A stretch of DNA of 21,833 nt from IMG/VR virus record IMGVR_UViG_3300044613_002340, positions 1 through 21,833 of that record; one strand, given 5' to 3'. The position numbers and the translations under genes were made by a program. Below are positions 5,811 to 12,451 of this stretch, piece after piece. How positions within the stretch are numbered: position 1 is the first letter of the stretch; the number at the start of each line of letters is the position of its first letter. The notes under the pieces were generated by a model that made no database searches, had not been told where the DNA came from, and saw only the letters and a program-made list of their open reading frames with translations. The DNA comes from a virus.

Positions 5811-7573
5811 ACTGCACCCCAGTTCTGGGTTGGAGCGTGTCCGGAAAACTCGGGGAAGTCTGGGATTTCGCAGGCGTCCTCAAAGTACTGGTACTGCCCG
5901 TGGAACCACATTTCCACGTCAGCCATCTGGCCCTGGCGGAGCTTCTTGCACTTCCACTCAATCTTGATTTCGCCAGCCTCGCCGGTTTCGCCTATGCGGT
6001 GCCCGAAAAGGAAGTTGTCCACGTCAAAGTCGATCTGATTTGAGCCCTTGCCGATGTTGCCGATCTCGGTGCTGGCGTCGCATCCTTTGGCGATATTCGT
6101 GACGAGAAGCGTTGCGATGTTCCGTGTTGTCGTAATCTCGCGGAGCTTCAGCAGAACCTCGTTAATCTCGCCAGTTTTGTCGTTGAAATGCCTCGTGGAA
6201 CGAACCAACTGCAGGTAGTCAACGATGAGCAACGTCGGGCCGTCCTTCGTGACTGCACGCTCAATCCTGTCAATGATGAGAGGAGCCTCAATCAGTTTCA
6301 GGCGATTGCCGATAGCTGCACCAAGGTCAGACGCTACGCGGTCGCTTGGCTCTCGCTTCTGGATTACGTCCTGCAAAGTTAGCTTCTCTGGCTGTCCGCC
6401 AAAGTTCGTAATGGCCCTGGCTGCGAGCGCTGCCCGAGTCATTTCCCCAAGGCACCAAGCCGCAACCATCTCTGGGTTTTGCCCGAGGCATTGAAGAACC
6501 AGCTGCAGGGCAAGAGCGGACTTCCCAAGGCCAGGAGCAGCAGCGATGGCTGTCATTTGCCCTAGCGGAAGGCCGCCGCCAAAGAGCTTGTCTAGGGCTC
6601 GAATGCCGGTGGGAAGGGCAGGCGTCTCTTCCTGCTCTCGCCAAGCCTTGATCGCGTCTAGCAGCGTCGGCGTGGGAGTTTCGTCTGCGGCATCGACAAC
6701 AGGAACGGCCTCATCTGCAGACCCTAGGACCGGAAGTCGCGTCCTCTTCCAGGCGTTGGCAATCTGCCGTGGGCAATCGTCAAGGTCATCCTGCCGCAGG
6801 CCAACGCGACGCATGCGCTCCATAATGGCCGTAGTTGCCTCAGCAACACCCCATCCACGGGCAGCCATGTCGCACGCAACCGTAAACATGGTTTGACGCC
6901 GGCCAGCTGCAAGCGCGAATCCTTCCTCGAGGAACCGCCGCGTTAGGTCGCTCATGCTCTTCGGCTTTACGACGATGGACTGCACCGCCTGGCCACGGAA
7001 CACGTCCAGCGAGTAGATCCGAGTCGGGTCGCAGTCCCAGAGGTGCGCCCTGGGCGTCTGCTCGTACTTCCAGTTCACAAACCCAGGAAGACGCATGATG
7101 CGCGGCCAGTCGCAGATTGATTGATCAGAGCCAAGTGAGGAGGCAATGGCCTTCATCCGCTCGTGCCACGCAGCTGCGTCGCGCATTGGCTCTGACAGCC
7201 GCCACCACAAATGAACTCCGCCACCGCTTTCAATGATGGCTGTGGGCATCGGGAAGCCAGCGGCACGAACGCGGGCCAGGGCGTCCTCGACTACAACACC
7301 ACCGTCAAAGTCTGCAAACACACACCGGGCCAGGGCTACGCCTTCAGCCTGGGAGGAGTTCTTTTCCTTGCGAGGATTTGCCCCAAAGTAAGCGTGAACT
7401 CGCTGGTTTTCGTCGCGGTTCAGCCGCTCGAGCCAGTCGATGATGTCCGGTATTTCAGTCAGCGTTGACCACCGCCGGCCAGCGGCAGGAGGAAGCGGAC
7501 GAAACTCAATGATGTCCTCGGGCTCAAAGATAGCGCCAAGGAAATCGATGCACTGCGAAAGGGCGTCCATCAA
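5807..7573 (-). CDS. Primase-helicase fusion (RepB-like primase plus DnaB-like ATPase)
   Basis: This 588-residue protein probably primes and unwinds DNA at the phage replication fork. The N-terminal third has features of archaeo-eukaryotic/RepB-type primases: FADFDGG at 86-92 with metal-binding aspartates, SGGGVHLWWRL at 116-126 containing the motif-II histidine, and RIMRLPGFVNWK at 158-169. A linker containing GWGVAEATTAIMERM resembles a PriCT segment. The C-terminal half is a RecA-fold DnaB-type ATPase: Walker A APGLGKS at 346-352, GEMTR near 376-380, Walker B LLIVDYLQL at 448-456, and a late KLRQGQ region. It overlaps genes on both sides by ATGA. The helicase assignment is strong; the primase domain is good but subtler. 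Confidence 0.9.
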   Translation of the reverse strand: MMDALSQCIDFLGAIFEPEDIIEFRPLPPAAGRRWSTLTEIPDIIDWLERLNRDENQRVHAYFGANPRKEKNSSQAEGVALARCVFADFDGGVVVEDALARVRAAGFPMPTAIIESGGGVHLWWRLSEPMRDAAAWHERMKAIASSLGSDQSICDWPRIMRLPGFVNWKYEQTPRAHLWDCDPTRIYSLDVFRGQAVQSIVVKPKSMSDLTRRFLEEGFALAAGRRQTMFTVACDMAARGWGVAEATTAIMERMRRVGLRQDDLDDCPRQIANAWKRTRLPVLGSADEAVPVVDAADETPTPTLLDAIKAWREQEETPALPTGIRALDKLFGGGLPLGQMTAIAAAPGLGKSALALQLVLQCLGQNPEMVAAWCLGEMTRAALAARAITNFGGQPEKLTLQDVIQKREPSDRVASDLGAAIGNRLKLIEAPLIIDRIERAVTKDGPTLLIVDYLQLVRSTRHFNDKTGEINEVLLKLREITTTRNIATLLVTNIAKGCDASTEIGNIGKGSNQIDFDVDNFLFGHRIGETGEAGEIKIEWKCKKLRQGQMADVEMWFHGQYQYFEDACEIPDFPEFSGHAPTQNWGAV

Positions 7574-8115
7574 CGGCTCCCCTGCTTGTTTCCGCCACGG
7601 AGCTCAGTTGCAATGCACGGCAGTGCATGCCCGTTGTCTGCATAAGCAGCCGTGCCGCCGTACGACAGCCTCAGACGCGGGAGACGGTGCTGAAGAAAGG
7701 CAACGCCGATCCGATTCTGGATCATCACTGACTCAAGGTCGTTCTTTACGGGATCGCACGGCCAAATAAAATTCAGCCGTGACATGACGTTAAACCCGTT
7801 GGGGGTCTCCCACACGCATCGCGTGTAGTCCATCACCTGCGAGATGACACGACCGAGTTTCGCACCAGACTTTTTGCATTCGATTCCAACATGACCCCAA
7901 CGCCATCCGCTCTCAATGAGCAACTTCTTTGGCTGAAGAAGAACATCAATGCGTGGCCTGCCTGTTCCGGTGGTGTCGATGCGCGGGTGGAGCATCCATC
8001 CATGAACCTCTTGCAGCACGTGCCAGTGCGTCGGATTGACAACTGACAGCAAAGCCGCAACGGCGTCTGGCTCCGTTGCGTATTCGCCGCACGTCAGCAC
8101 TTGGTCTGGATACAT
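7570..8115 (-). CDS. PD-(D/E)XK nuclease
   Basis: This 181-residue protein has the restriction-endonuclease-fold signature: GRPRIDVLL with D57, then GIECKKSG with E79 and K81, the D-x(n)-E-x-K metal site, followed by the helix GRVISQVMDYTRCVW. I start at the ATG at 8113-8115, which has AAGGA before it, rather than an ATG nine codons upstream with none. It overlaps the helicase gene by ATGA. Candidate roles are the exonuclease partner of RecT, replication-fork processing, or degradation of competing DNA. The catalytic motif is clear but the substrate is unknown. Length and motif layout do not let me place it in RecE, lambda exonuclease or Cas4 specifically. Confidence 0.8.
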   Translation of the reverse strand: MYPDQVLTCGEYATEPDAVAALLSVVNPTHWHVLQEVHGWMLHPRIDTTGTGRPRIDVLLQPKKLLIESGWRWGHVGIECKKSGAKLGRVISQVMDYTRCVWETPNGFNVMSRLNFIWPCDPVKNDLESVMIQNRIGVAFLQHRLPRLRLSYGGTAAYADNGHALPCIATELRGGNKQGSR

Positions 8116-8186
8116 CCGTGTATTCCTTTTCAATCCCGCCATGCCGCGTCGAAGCGGCGTCCGCGCCTATCGCGTGGCGGTGCGTG

Positions 8187-8660
8187 TTAGAAGGGAACGT
8201 CATCCGTAGGCAGCGTGGCCGTGATCTTCGCCGCAACCGTCCTCGGCTTGGCCTTTGGCTGAGGCTTGGGCTCTGTCGCCACGTACCTCTTCACGACTGC
8301 CGACACCTTGCCGCTCTTGCTGGTGTAGTGGCTGACTTCAGCTGTCAGCGTTGCACCAACTAGCGACGCCGGATCAAGGCTGACCTTTCCGCCAGCGGCA
8401 GAGACGCCGATCGCGTCGGCCAGCTGCTTGGCACGCCAGCCCAGGTGCTTGGGAATGTCATCAAACACAAACTTGTGGTTGCCAGATGACGTTGCCAGAC
8501 GCAGCTTGAGGCACAGCCCGTGCGGGTTTGCGTCTGTGACCTTGTACTCGTTAGGCCCTTCCTCAGCGTGTTTCACGGTCATTTCGTGAACACCGGCAGG
8601 AACAATCTCACGATCCATGGTCGATAGCTGCGACTGTTCGTCTTCAATGATGAAGTCCAT
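8187..8660 (-). CDS. Single-strand-binding-like protein ending DDVPF
   Basis: This 157-residue protein has a mostly beta core with conserved-looking stretches (PAGVHEMTVKHAEEG, NPHGLCLKLRL, LVGATLTAEVSHY), a lysine/proline-rich linker (PKPQPKAKP), and the terminal tip TDDVPF. The layout of core, flexible linker and acidic DDxPF end is that of bacterial SSB, whose tip recruits partner proteins. The core looks more like phage DUF669-type proteins of recombination operons than classical SSB. I start at the ATG at 8658-8660, which has AAAGGG before it. It lies between the nuclease and the ParB-like gene. Function is by analogy; direct ssDNA binding is an inference. Confidence 0.75.
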   Translation of the reverse strand: MDFIIEDEQSQLSTMDREIVPAGVHEMTVKHAEEGPNEYKVTDANPHGLCLKLRLATSSGNHKFVFDDIPKHLGWRAKQLADAIGVSAAGGKVSLDPASLVGATLTAEVSHYTSKSGKVSAVVKRYVATEPKPQPKAKPRTVAAKITATLPTDDVPF

Positions 8661-8750
8661 CTTGTCCCTTTCTGTTGTCCGTAGTTCCGTTGCCATCCTC
8701 TGCCGCACGTCAACGAGACGCCGCAGTTGCTTTCCAGATCACTGCCATAG

Positions 8751-9626
8751 TCAGACGTAGTCGGAGCTAAGCCGCTCGTAGTTGAGTCCAGCAATCTGAG
8801 GAAAATCCTCGTTGGGCTTGTAATAAACCTTCTTAATCCAGTTTGCCGTAATCTCGGAGTTCCACGCCCTGATCGCCATGAACGCAAGCTGCCGTCCTCC
8901 AATACGACGAACACTCAGACGCCTGTTGATTACTGACTCTCGCAGGATGTGAAACGGACGCTCCAACTCCGAGCTGCCGTCGGCCATCACAGACACGAAC
9001 TCGCTAGCCATTTCCGCGTTAGAGCAGGCAAACAGATAATGCACTGCTGCCAGAAGAGAAGGCGAAGAGAAAACGCGAACTCCAGCGCACCTAGCTACGG
9101 AGTCGTTGATGCCTGGCCTACGCGACAGGATGTCCAGGCAGACCCTCGGGCTGAATCCGTTGCAGCCGCCGCCTCCCTCGTAGAACTGCCCAGTCATTCC
9201 GAACACCCAAAGCAACTTAACGCAAGCCGCCAAATGAGTTGCGTTCTCTTTTCCGTGGATCCCAAGAATGTCGCTCGTCCGTCGCGTGCGCAGATTGGTG
9301 TCGATCGTGTCGAACGCATCCGACTCCACGCCGTAAGCGACGTACGTCCAGAACCCGACGCCGGAATTCACGCATGCGTGCAGACGGTGCTGGCCGTCCA
9401 ATAGTCTTCCGTCGCCTGAGAACTTGATTGTTTCTCCATTCAGCATCCATTCGCCTCGCACAAGAACAGCTTCCAGGGAATCTACATGTCCCTTGCTCAG
9501 TCGCCTGTTGGCGGTGTTTCTGGCGAGCCACTGACCGGCTATTTCTGGGGTCACAAAAACCTTTTCAACACACTGTCCGGCTCGCTTATCAACTCCGTTC
9601 CGGTATTGAACTTGCGTCGTAACCAT
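8751..9626 (-). CDS. ParB/sulfiredoxin-fold domain protein
   Basis: This 291-residue protein has an N-terminal ParB-like region: NRRLSKGHVDSLEAVLVRGEW at about 40-60, NGETIKFSGDGRLLDGQHRLHA at 63-84, with the hallmark DGQHRL. This fold occurs in CTP-using partition proteins, in nucleases and in uncharacterised phage proteins. The remaining 200 residues are helical (a TRRTSDILGIHGKENATHLAA stretch and a late IRAWNSEITANWIKK) and lack an obvious DNA-binding HTH. An AGGAG ribosome binding site lies 9 bases before the ATG. It sits between the winged-helix gene and the SSB-like gene, so a role in DNA handling is likely. Partitioning is not supported because no ParA is present. Confidence 0.82.
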   Translation of the reverse strand: MVTTQVQYRNGVDKRAGQCVEKVFVTPEIAGQWLARNTANRRLSKGHVDSLEAVLVRGEWMLNGETIKFSGDGRLLDGQHRLHACVNSGVGFWTYVAYGVESDAFDTIDTNLRTRRTSDILGIHGKENATHLAACVKLLWVFGMTGQFYEGGGGCNGFSPRVCLDILSRRPGINDSVARCAGVRVFSSPSLLAAVHYLFACSNAEMASEFVSVMADGSSELERPFHILRESVINRRLSVRRIGGRQLAFMAIRAWNSEITANWIKKVYYKPNEDFPQIAGLNYERLSSDYV

Positions 9627-9700
9627 TAGTAATCGCTCCTTTGCTTACTTGTCCTTTCACCATCCGGCCGCCGGAACACCCGGCTTCTGTGTCTTGTCAT

Positions 9701-9728
9701 GCGGTGACGTTGCTTTCGCCGTCACCGC
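9701..9728 (-). other. Perfect 9-bp intercistronic hairpin
   Basis: GCGGTGACG at 9701-9709 is exactly complementary to CGTCACCGC at 9720-9728, with a 10-base loop. It begins directly after the stop codon of the winged-helix gene on the minus strand. There is no T-run, so it is not a typical terminator. It could protect the 3' end of a processed transcript or tune expression of the ParB-like gene that starts about 75 bases later. Confidence 0.5.
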
Positions 9729-10040
9729 TCACGCTTTTCTCCATATGACAGCCATCCGCCCGCTCGCAGTCCGCCTGGTGCCGGCCTCCACGATCAGGCC
9801 GCGCTTGGCCAACTCAATTCGCCTGGGCCTGACGGTGCTCGCGTTCATCTCGAGCTCGCGCGTGATCTCTTCGTCAGTGCTTGGCGTACGGCACAGGAAC
9901 TCGTAGACGCGCAGCTGCATGGCGTTCAGCGTCTTCGGCGTCAGCGAGTCCGCAGCTGCGGCCGAGGTGGCCGAGCCGTTGACGCTGGGGGCTCGCGTGG
10001 CGAATAGCGGCAGCGGTGCTTCCTTGTAGTAGTCGCTCAT
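9729..10040 (-). CDS. Winged-helix DNA-binding protein
   Basis: This 103-residue protein has a C-terminal winged helix at about 38-102: NAMQLRVYEFLCRTPSTDEEI, TRELEMNASTVRPRRIELAKRGLI and a wing GTRRTASGRMAVIW. This is the phage-type domain with STVRPRR as recognition helix. The N-terminal 35 residues are disordered but contain EAPLPLF at about 7-13, which resembles the short clamp-binding motifs (QLxLF-like) that dock on the beta clamp. AAGGA lies 8 bases upstream of the ATG. It is a likely regulator or replication accessory factor; with a clamp encoded in the same operon, the motif may matter. Its DNA target is unknown. Confidence 0.82.
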   Translation of the reverse strand: MSDYYKEAPLPLFATRAPSVNGSATSAAAADSLTPKTLNAMQLRVYEFLCRTPSTDEEITRELEMNASTVRPRRIELAKRGLIVEAGTRRTASGRMAVIWRKA

Positions 10041-10063
10041 GTCACAAGTCCTTTTGTGTGTTT

Positions 10064-10080
10064 GCCGGGTTACGCCCGGC
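10064..10080 (-). other. Short intercistronic hairpin
   Basis: GCCGGG and CCCGGC at 10064-10069 and 10075-10080 flank a 5-base loop. It lies between the gene ending at 10192 and the ribosome binding site of the winged-helix gene, with no T-run. The surrounding 151-base gap (10041-10191) holds no supported gene. Confidence 0.35.
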
Positions 10081-10191
10081 GCGACCGACTCACCGCCGGA
10101 TCAACGGCGTCGGCTGCTGCAGTTACTCGCCACCAGCAGCTAGGCGGCCAATGCGGCTGTGTTCGTCAGCCTGCTCGCCAATGGCGTGGCG

Positions 10192-10410
10192 TTAGTCTCC
10201 TGTCCAGTTCGTCCCAGGCCGTGGCCCTGCGTCGCCAAGCGTTTGAGGTTCATTGCCCCATCGCTCGCGCCACGCCTGACGCACAGCCAACTCGTCTGCG
10301 TATGGACGGGCCAGGGCCATTGATTCCATAGAGACGGCGTTGGCAATCTTCATGGCGTCGTGCTTGTTGCCAGCCGTCTGGATCGCCGTGATGGCCTCGT
10401 CAAGCGTCAT
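10192..10410 (-). CDS. Unknown small protein coupled to recT
   Basis: This 72-residue soluble protein starts by ATGA overlap with the recT stop, so the two are translationally coupled. The first 45 residues look helical (MTLDEAITAIQTAGNKHDAMKIANAV...) and the end is polar (GDAGPRPGTNWTGD). I see no motif. The tight coupling suggests it acts with RecT or is needed in similar amounts. No function can be assigned. Confidence 0.75.
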   Translation of the reverse strand: MTLDEAITAIQTAGNKHDAMKIANAVSMESMALARPYADELAVRQAWRERWGNEPQTLGDAGPRPGTNWTGD

Positions 10411-11261
10411 GCCGTCACCTCGTGCTCAGCGGCCTCGTGCTCAAACGCCACGCCATCGTCAGAGTCGCCTAGAATCTCGGCCCGGTGCAGCATCAACTGC
10501 ACGAGCTCGTCGTGCTCGCTCTTCGTGAACTTGCCTTCGGTGAGCCGCTGAGCCACCAGCGTTCGCAGACGGTTTAAGGCCGTGATGCTGTCGGCCTTGC
10601 TCACCGCCAGGCGGGCGTTGCCAAGTGCATCGCTGGCAGCGGCCGGCTGATCCGCCTTGAGTTTCACGACGGTGGCCTTGGGCTCGTCGGTGAACTTCGG
10701 ACGCACCACCACGGGCTCAGGCTGCGTGGGGTAGTCCTGGGCCTCTTCAGCCGTCACAAGCCCACGCAGTGCGTCAGCAAATGCGTTACGCAGTGCGAAG
10801 CCGCGAGCACGCAGCTGCAGCATCCGAGACGGGTACTGAGTCCACGGGCCCGACTTTCCCCACAGGCCAGCCTTTTTGGCGTCGGCCACCGAGAACCGCA
10901 CCGTAGTTGGTGCAGGGTAGCCATGCCGCTTGGCCTCGCAGACGGCGGTGAGGTTGTCGCCCTCGCCTTCAAGGTATTCGCGGACGTACTCGCAAACTGG
11001 GCACGCCTGCACCAGGGCCAGGGCCGCGTCGCCCCAAATCGTGGGCCGTCCGTTGATGACGGCGATCGACTGCAGGCTTTGCATCGGGGAAAGCCCGACT
11101 TCGCTGCCGTGCTGGATGGCTAGTAGGCAGGACTCTGGCTTGCCCTTGAAGTCCTTTGGGGCGAACTCGCTGGCCGCCACCATCTTGGAAAACCGAAACG
11201 CATCGTCAAAGCTTTGAAGAGCCAGCCCACTGGCTCGTTGTGTTGAAAGTTCTGTTGTCAT
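10407..11261 (-). CDS. recT: RecT-family single-strand annealing recombinase
   Basis: This 284-residue protein has the RecT core: SCLLAIQHGSEVGLSPMQSL at 44-63, SIAVINGRPTIWGDAALALV at 65-84, a following CPVC pair at 87-90, GPWTQYPSRMLQLRARGFAL near 138-157, and ADALRGLVTAEEA before a disordered acidic tail. RecT proteins anneal complementary single strands in phage recombination, normally with a 5'-3' exonuclease partner. No RecE is adjacent; the PD-(D/E)XK gene six positions away in the early block is the only candidate. AAAGGA precedes the ATG, and a terminator-like hairpin ends only about 20 bases upstream, so expression may depend on read-through. The C-terminal half after residue 180 is linker-like and acidic. 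Confidence 0.93.
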   Translation of the reverse strand: MTTELSTQRASGLALQSFDDAFRFSKMVAASEFAPKDFKGKPESCLLAIQHGSEVGLSPMQSLQSIAVINGRPTIWGDAALALVQACPVCEYVREYLEGEGDNLTAVCEAKRHGYPAPTTVRFSVADAKKAGLWGKSGPWTQYPSRMLQLRARGFALRNAFADALRGLVTAEEAQDYPTQPEPVVVRPKFTDEPKATVVKLKADQPAAASDALGNARLAVSKADSITALNRLRTLVAQRLTEGKFTKSEHDELVQLMLHRAEILGDSDDGVAFEHEAAEHEVTA

Positions 11262-11280
11262 CTCGCGTCCTTTGCTGTTG

Positions 11281-11312
11281 AAAAAAGCCCGCTCCGCGTC
11301 CTGCTCGGCGGG
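11281..11312 (-). terminator. Terminator-like hairpin in the recT leader
   Basis: On the minus strand CCCGC and GCGGG (outer ends of 11288-11312) form a 5-bp GC stem around a 15-base interior, followed by C and six T at 11281-11286. The recT ribosome binding site begins about 10 bases later. There is no room for a promoter between them, so this may be an attenuator that recT transcription must pass. Confidence 0.45.
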
Positions 11313-11333
11313 TGGTTAGTGCGTCCTTGCTGC

Positions 11334-11348
11334 TGGGGCTCCGCCCCA
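11334..11348 (-). other. Compact GC hairpin upstream of the recT leader terminator
   Basis: TGGGGC and GCCCCA flank a 3-base loop at 11334-11348, 22 bases upstream of the terminator-like hairpin on the minus strand. Three near-copies of GCGTCCTTGCT surround this region (near 11263, 11297 and 11321). Together they make the 178-base space between the 11440 gene and recT more structured than the other gaps. Confidence 0.35.
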
Positions 11349-11439
11349 CTCCTTCCGCTCAGCGGTTCCACCGCCTTGCGTTCCCTTGTTCGTGATTCGC
11401 GAATCGCGGACATGCGTGCCGCTACTGCGCTTACGTCGC

Positions 11440-11676
11440 TCAATGAGTGACATCGTTGGCACTCACCGCGAGCCATCCGCCGTCAATCTCGATGCTGAGT
11501 CGGTCGCCATCGACGTTCCAGATGCGTCCCTGCCAACGCTTGCCGGCCGAGCATCCGCTTACGAAGTCGCCAATGGCGTAGGTGACCTTCGGTGCTGGGC
11601 TCACCGTCTGCTCGTGTAGGCCGGCTACTGCGGCGAGGTACTCGTTTTCTGCGGGACTTGATTCATTCGTGATCAT
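11440..11676 (-). CDS. Unknown small protein, probable beta-barrel C terminus
   Basis: This 78-residue protein starts at an ATG with AGGAG 9 bases before it. The N-terminal 30 residues are polar. From about 33 on, VTYAIGDFVSG, KRWQGRIWNVDGDRLSIEI and GGWLAVSANDV look like the strands of a small SH3-like or KOW-like barrel. Such folds often bind nucleic acid or peptides, but no specific family is evident. A promoter-like pair precedes it (11707-11734) and a terminator-like hairpin follows it, so it may form a transcription unit of its own. Confidence 0.72.
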   Translation of the reverse strand: MITNESSPAENEYLAAVAGLHEQTVSPAPKVTYAIGDFVSGCSAGKRWQGRIWNVDGDRLSIEIDGGWLAVSANDVTH

Positions 11677-11706
11677 CGGGGTGCTCTCCTTCTCTTGGGT
11701 TGAGGT

Positions 11707-11734
11707 AGTGTACGGGCGTATACCTACAAGGCAA
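11707..11734 (-). promoter_or_regulatory. Candidate early promoter
   Basis: On the minus strand TTGCCT (11729-11734) is followed after 16 bases by TACACT (11707-11712). A start site would fall near 11700, about 25 bases before the ATG at 11676. The spacer contains GTATACG and an imperfect dyad with GTAG/CTAC ends, possibly an operator. Confidence 0.4.
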
Positions 11735-11807
11735 GCGTCTGTACGAAGATTCCAGTGTCAGTCCTGCGCGGCCTTTCCTTTCCGAGCCTTGTGCGTTGTG
11801 CAGGTAT

Positions 11808-11951
11808 CTACCTTTGAAGTGCAAAAAAAGAGTTGAGCAGCGTGACAACATCAAACACGGCTCGAGCAACCGGCGTTTGCGTTCCCAGCTGCTGGCCTAG
11901 ATGCACCAGCGTCAGGGCAACCACGGCGTCGTTCCACGTCAATCGCTTCAC
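11808..11951 (-). CDS. 47-residue protein, unknown
   Basis: This short gene starts at GTG (11949-11951) with a very strong GGAGGTGATG just upstream. The protein starts MKRLTWNDAVVALTLVHL and continues through GQQLGTQTPVARAVFDVV to NSFFALQR and a TAG stop. It has two hydrophobic or amphipathic stretches, roughly residues 9-19 and 32-44, around a TQTP turn, so it may be membrane-associated or a helical hairpin. A promoter-like pair at 11975-12004 would place the transcript start a few bases before the ribosome binding site. Start signals are better than for most genes here, but no family is recognised. Confidence 0.6.
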   Translation of the reverse strand: MKRLTWNDAVVALTLVHLGQQLGTQTPVARAVFDVVTLLNSFFALQR

Positions 11952-11974
11952 GTCATCACCTCCATGCGGTCAGT

Positions 11975-12004
11975 AGGCTAGTGCAGTTATCTGCCATTGG
12001 TCAA
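11975..12004 (-). promoter_or_regulatory. Candidate promoter for the 47-residue gene
   Basis: On the minus strand TTGACC (11999-12004) and TAGCCT (11975-11980) are separated by 18 bases. A second -10-like GATAACT lies inside the spacer. The predicted start site is about 17 bases before the GTG at 11951, which leaves just enough leader for the ribosome binding site. Confidence 0.4.
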
Positions 12005-12035
12005 TAGGGACTTGAGCACGATTTTTTTCATGCAG

Positions 12036-12055
12036 AAAAACCCCAGCAAGTTGGG
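12036..12055 (-). terminator. Weak terminator-like hairpin after the excisionase-like gene
   Basis: On the minus strand CCCA and TGGG flank a 6-base loop and are followed by G and five T (A-run at 12036-12040 on the plus strand). The stem is only 4 bp, so termination would be weak. The position, just after the stop at 12069, is right for ending that transcript. Confidence 0.3.
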
Positions 12056-12068
12056 TAAAGCCTACTGG

Positions 12069-12368
12069 TCAGCCAACTGGTCCGCCGCTCGGCGGTCGGC
12101 CGCCACGGGTGCCAGAGGCACGCTCGGCATGCTTTTGCTCAGCCAGTTGCCTGAGCTCGATGGCGTCATACACAGGGCATCTCTTGCCAAACCTGTGGTC
12201 AGACCAGATGTCGCCTTCTCGGGCGAGCTTGCGGATGTAGCCAATCCGAACGCCCAGGATCTCGGCGGCCTCAGTGGTGCCTACGAGTTCCCGCTCTGTC
12301 TCCGTTGCCGTGTCCATGGCAAGGAGTTTAGCGGGCTGTCCAGCGGGTGTCCGTTTTTTCTTTGCCAT
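12069..12368 (-). CDS. Excisionase-like MerR/AlpA-type HTH protein
   Basis: This 99-residue protein has a winged HTH at about 27-76: LVGTTEAAEILGVRIGYIRKLAREG, then FGKRCPVYDAIELRQLAEQ. The layout is that of excisionase/MerR-type domains: TEAAEILGV, a second helix with YIRKLAREG, a basic wing and a helix naming the next contacts. The N terminus is lysine-rich and the C terminus is basic and glycine/proline-rich. It starts at an ATG with GGA 5 bases before it. It is divergent from the integrase, the usual place for Xis, which bends attachment-site DNA and directs excision. A repressor of the divergent region is the alternative. Confidence 0.8.
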   Translation of the reverse strand: MAKKKRTPAGQPAKLLAMDTATETERELVGTTEAAEILGVRIGYIRKLAREGDIWSDHRFGKRCPVYDAIELRQLAEQKHAERASGTRGGRPPSGGPVG

Positions 12369-12451
12369 GCTTCCAGTTCACGCAGCACGCTGAATCATAC
12401 GGATTAACTCGCCTTGCCTGCTGTACTGGAAACGCTGTACAGTAGATTTGC

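Noticed and set aside
11394-11405. Perfect 12-bp palindrome GATTCGCGAATC upstream of recT
   Set aside because: About five perfect 12-bp palindromes are expected by chance in a window of this size, and this one is not repeated elsewhere or placed on a promoter.
11258-11476. A 72-codon minus-strand frame that overlaps recT by ATGA
   Set aside because: The overlap is tempting, but the frame translates the terminator-like hairpin as SGLFSTAKD, overlaps the preceding gene by 37 bases, has no ribosome binding site I can see, and has a basic, proline/serine-rich shadow-like composition.
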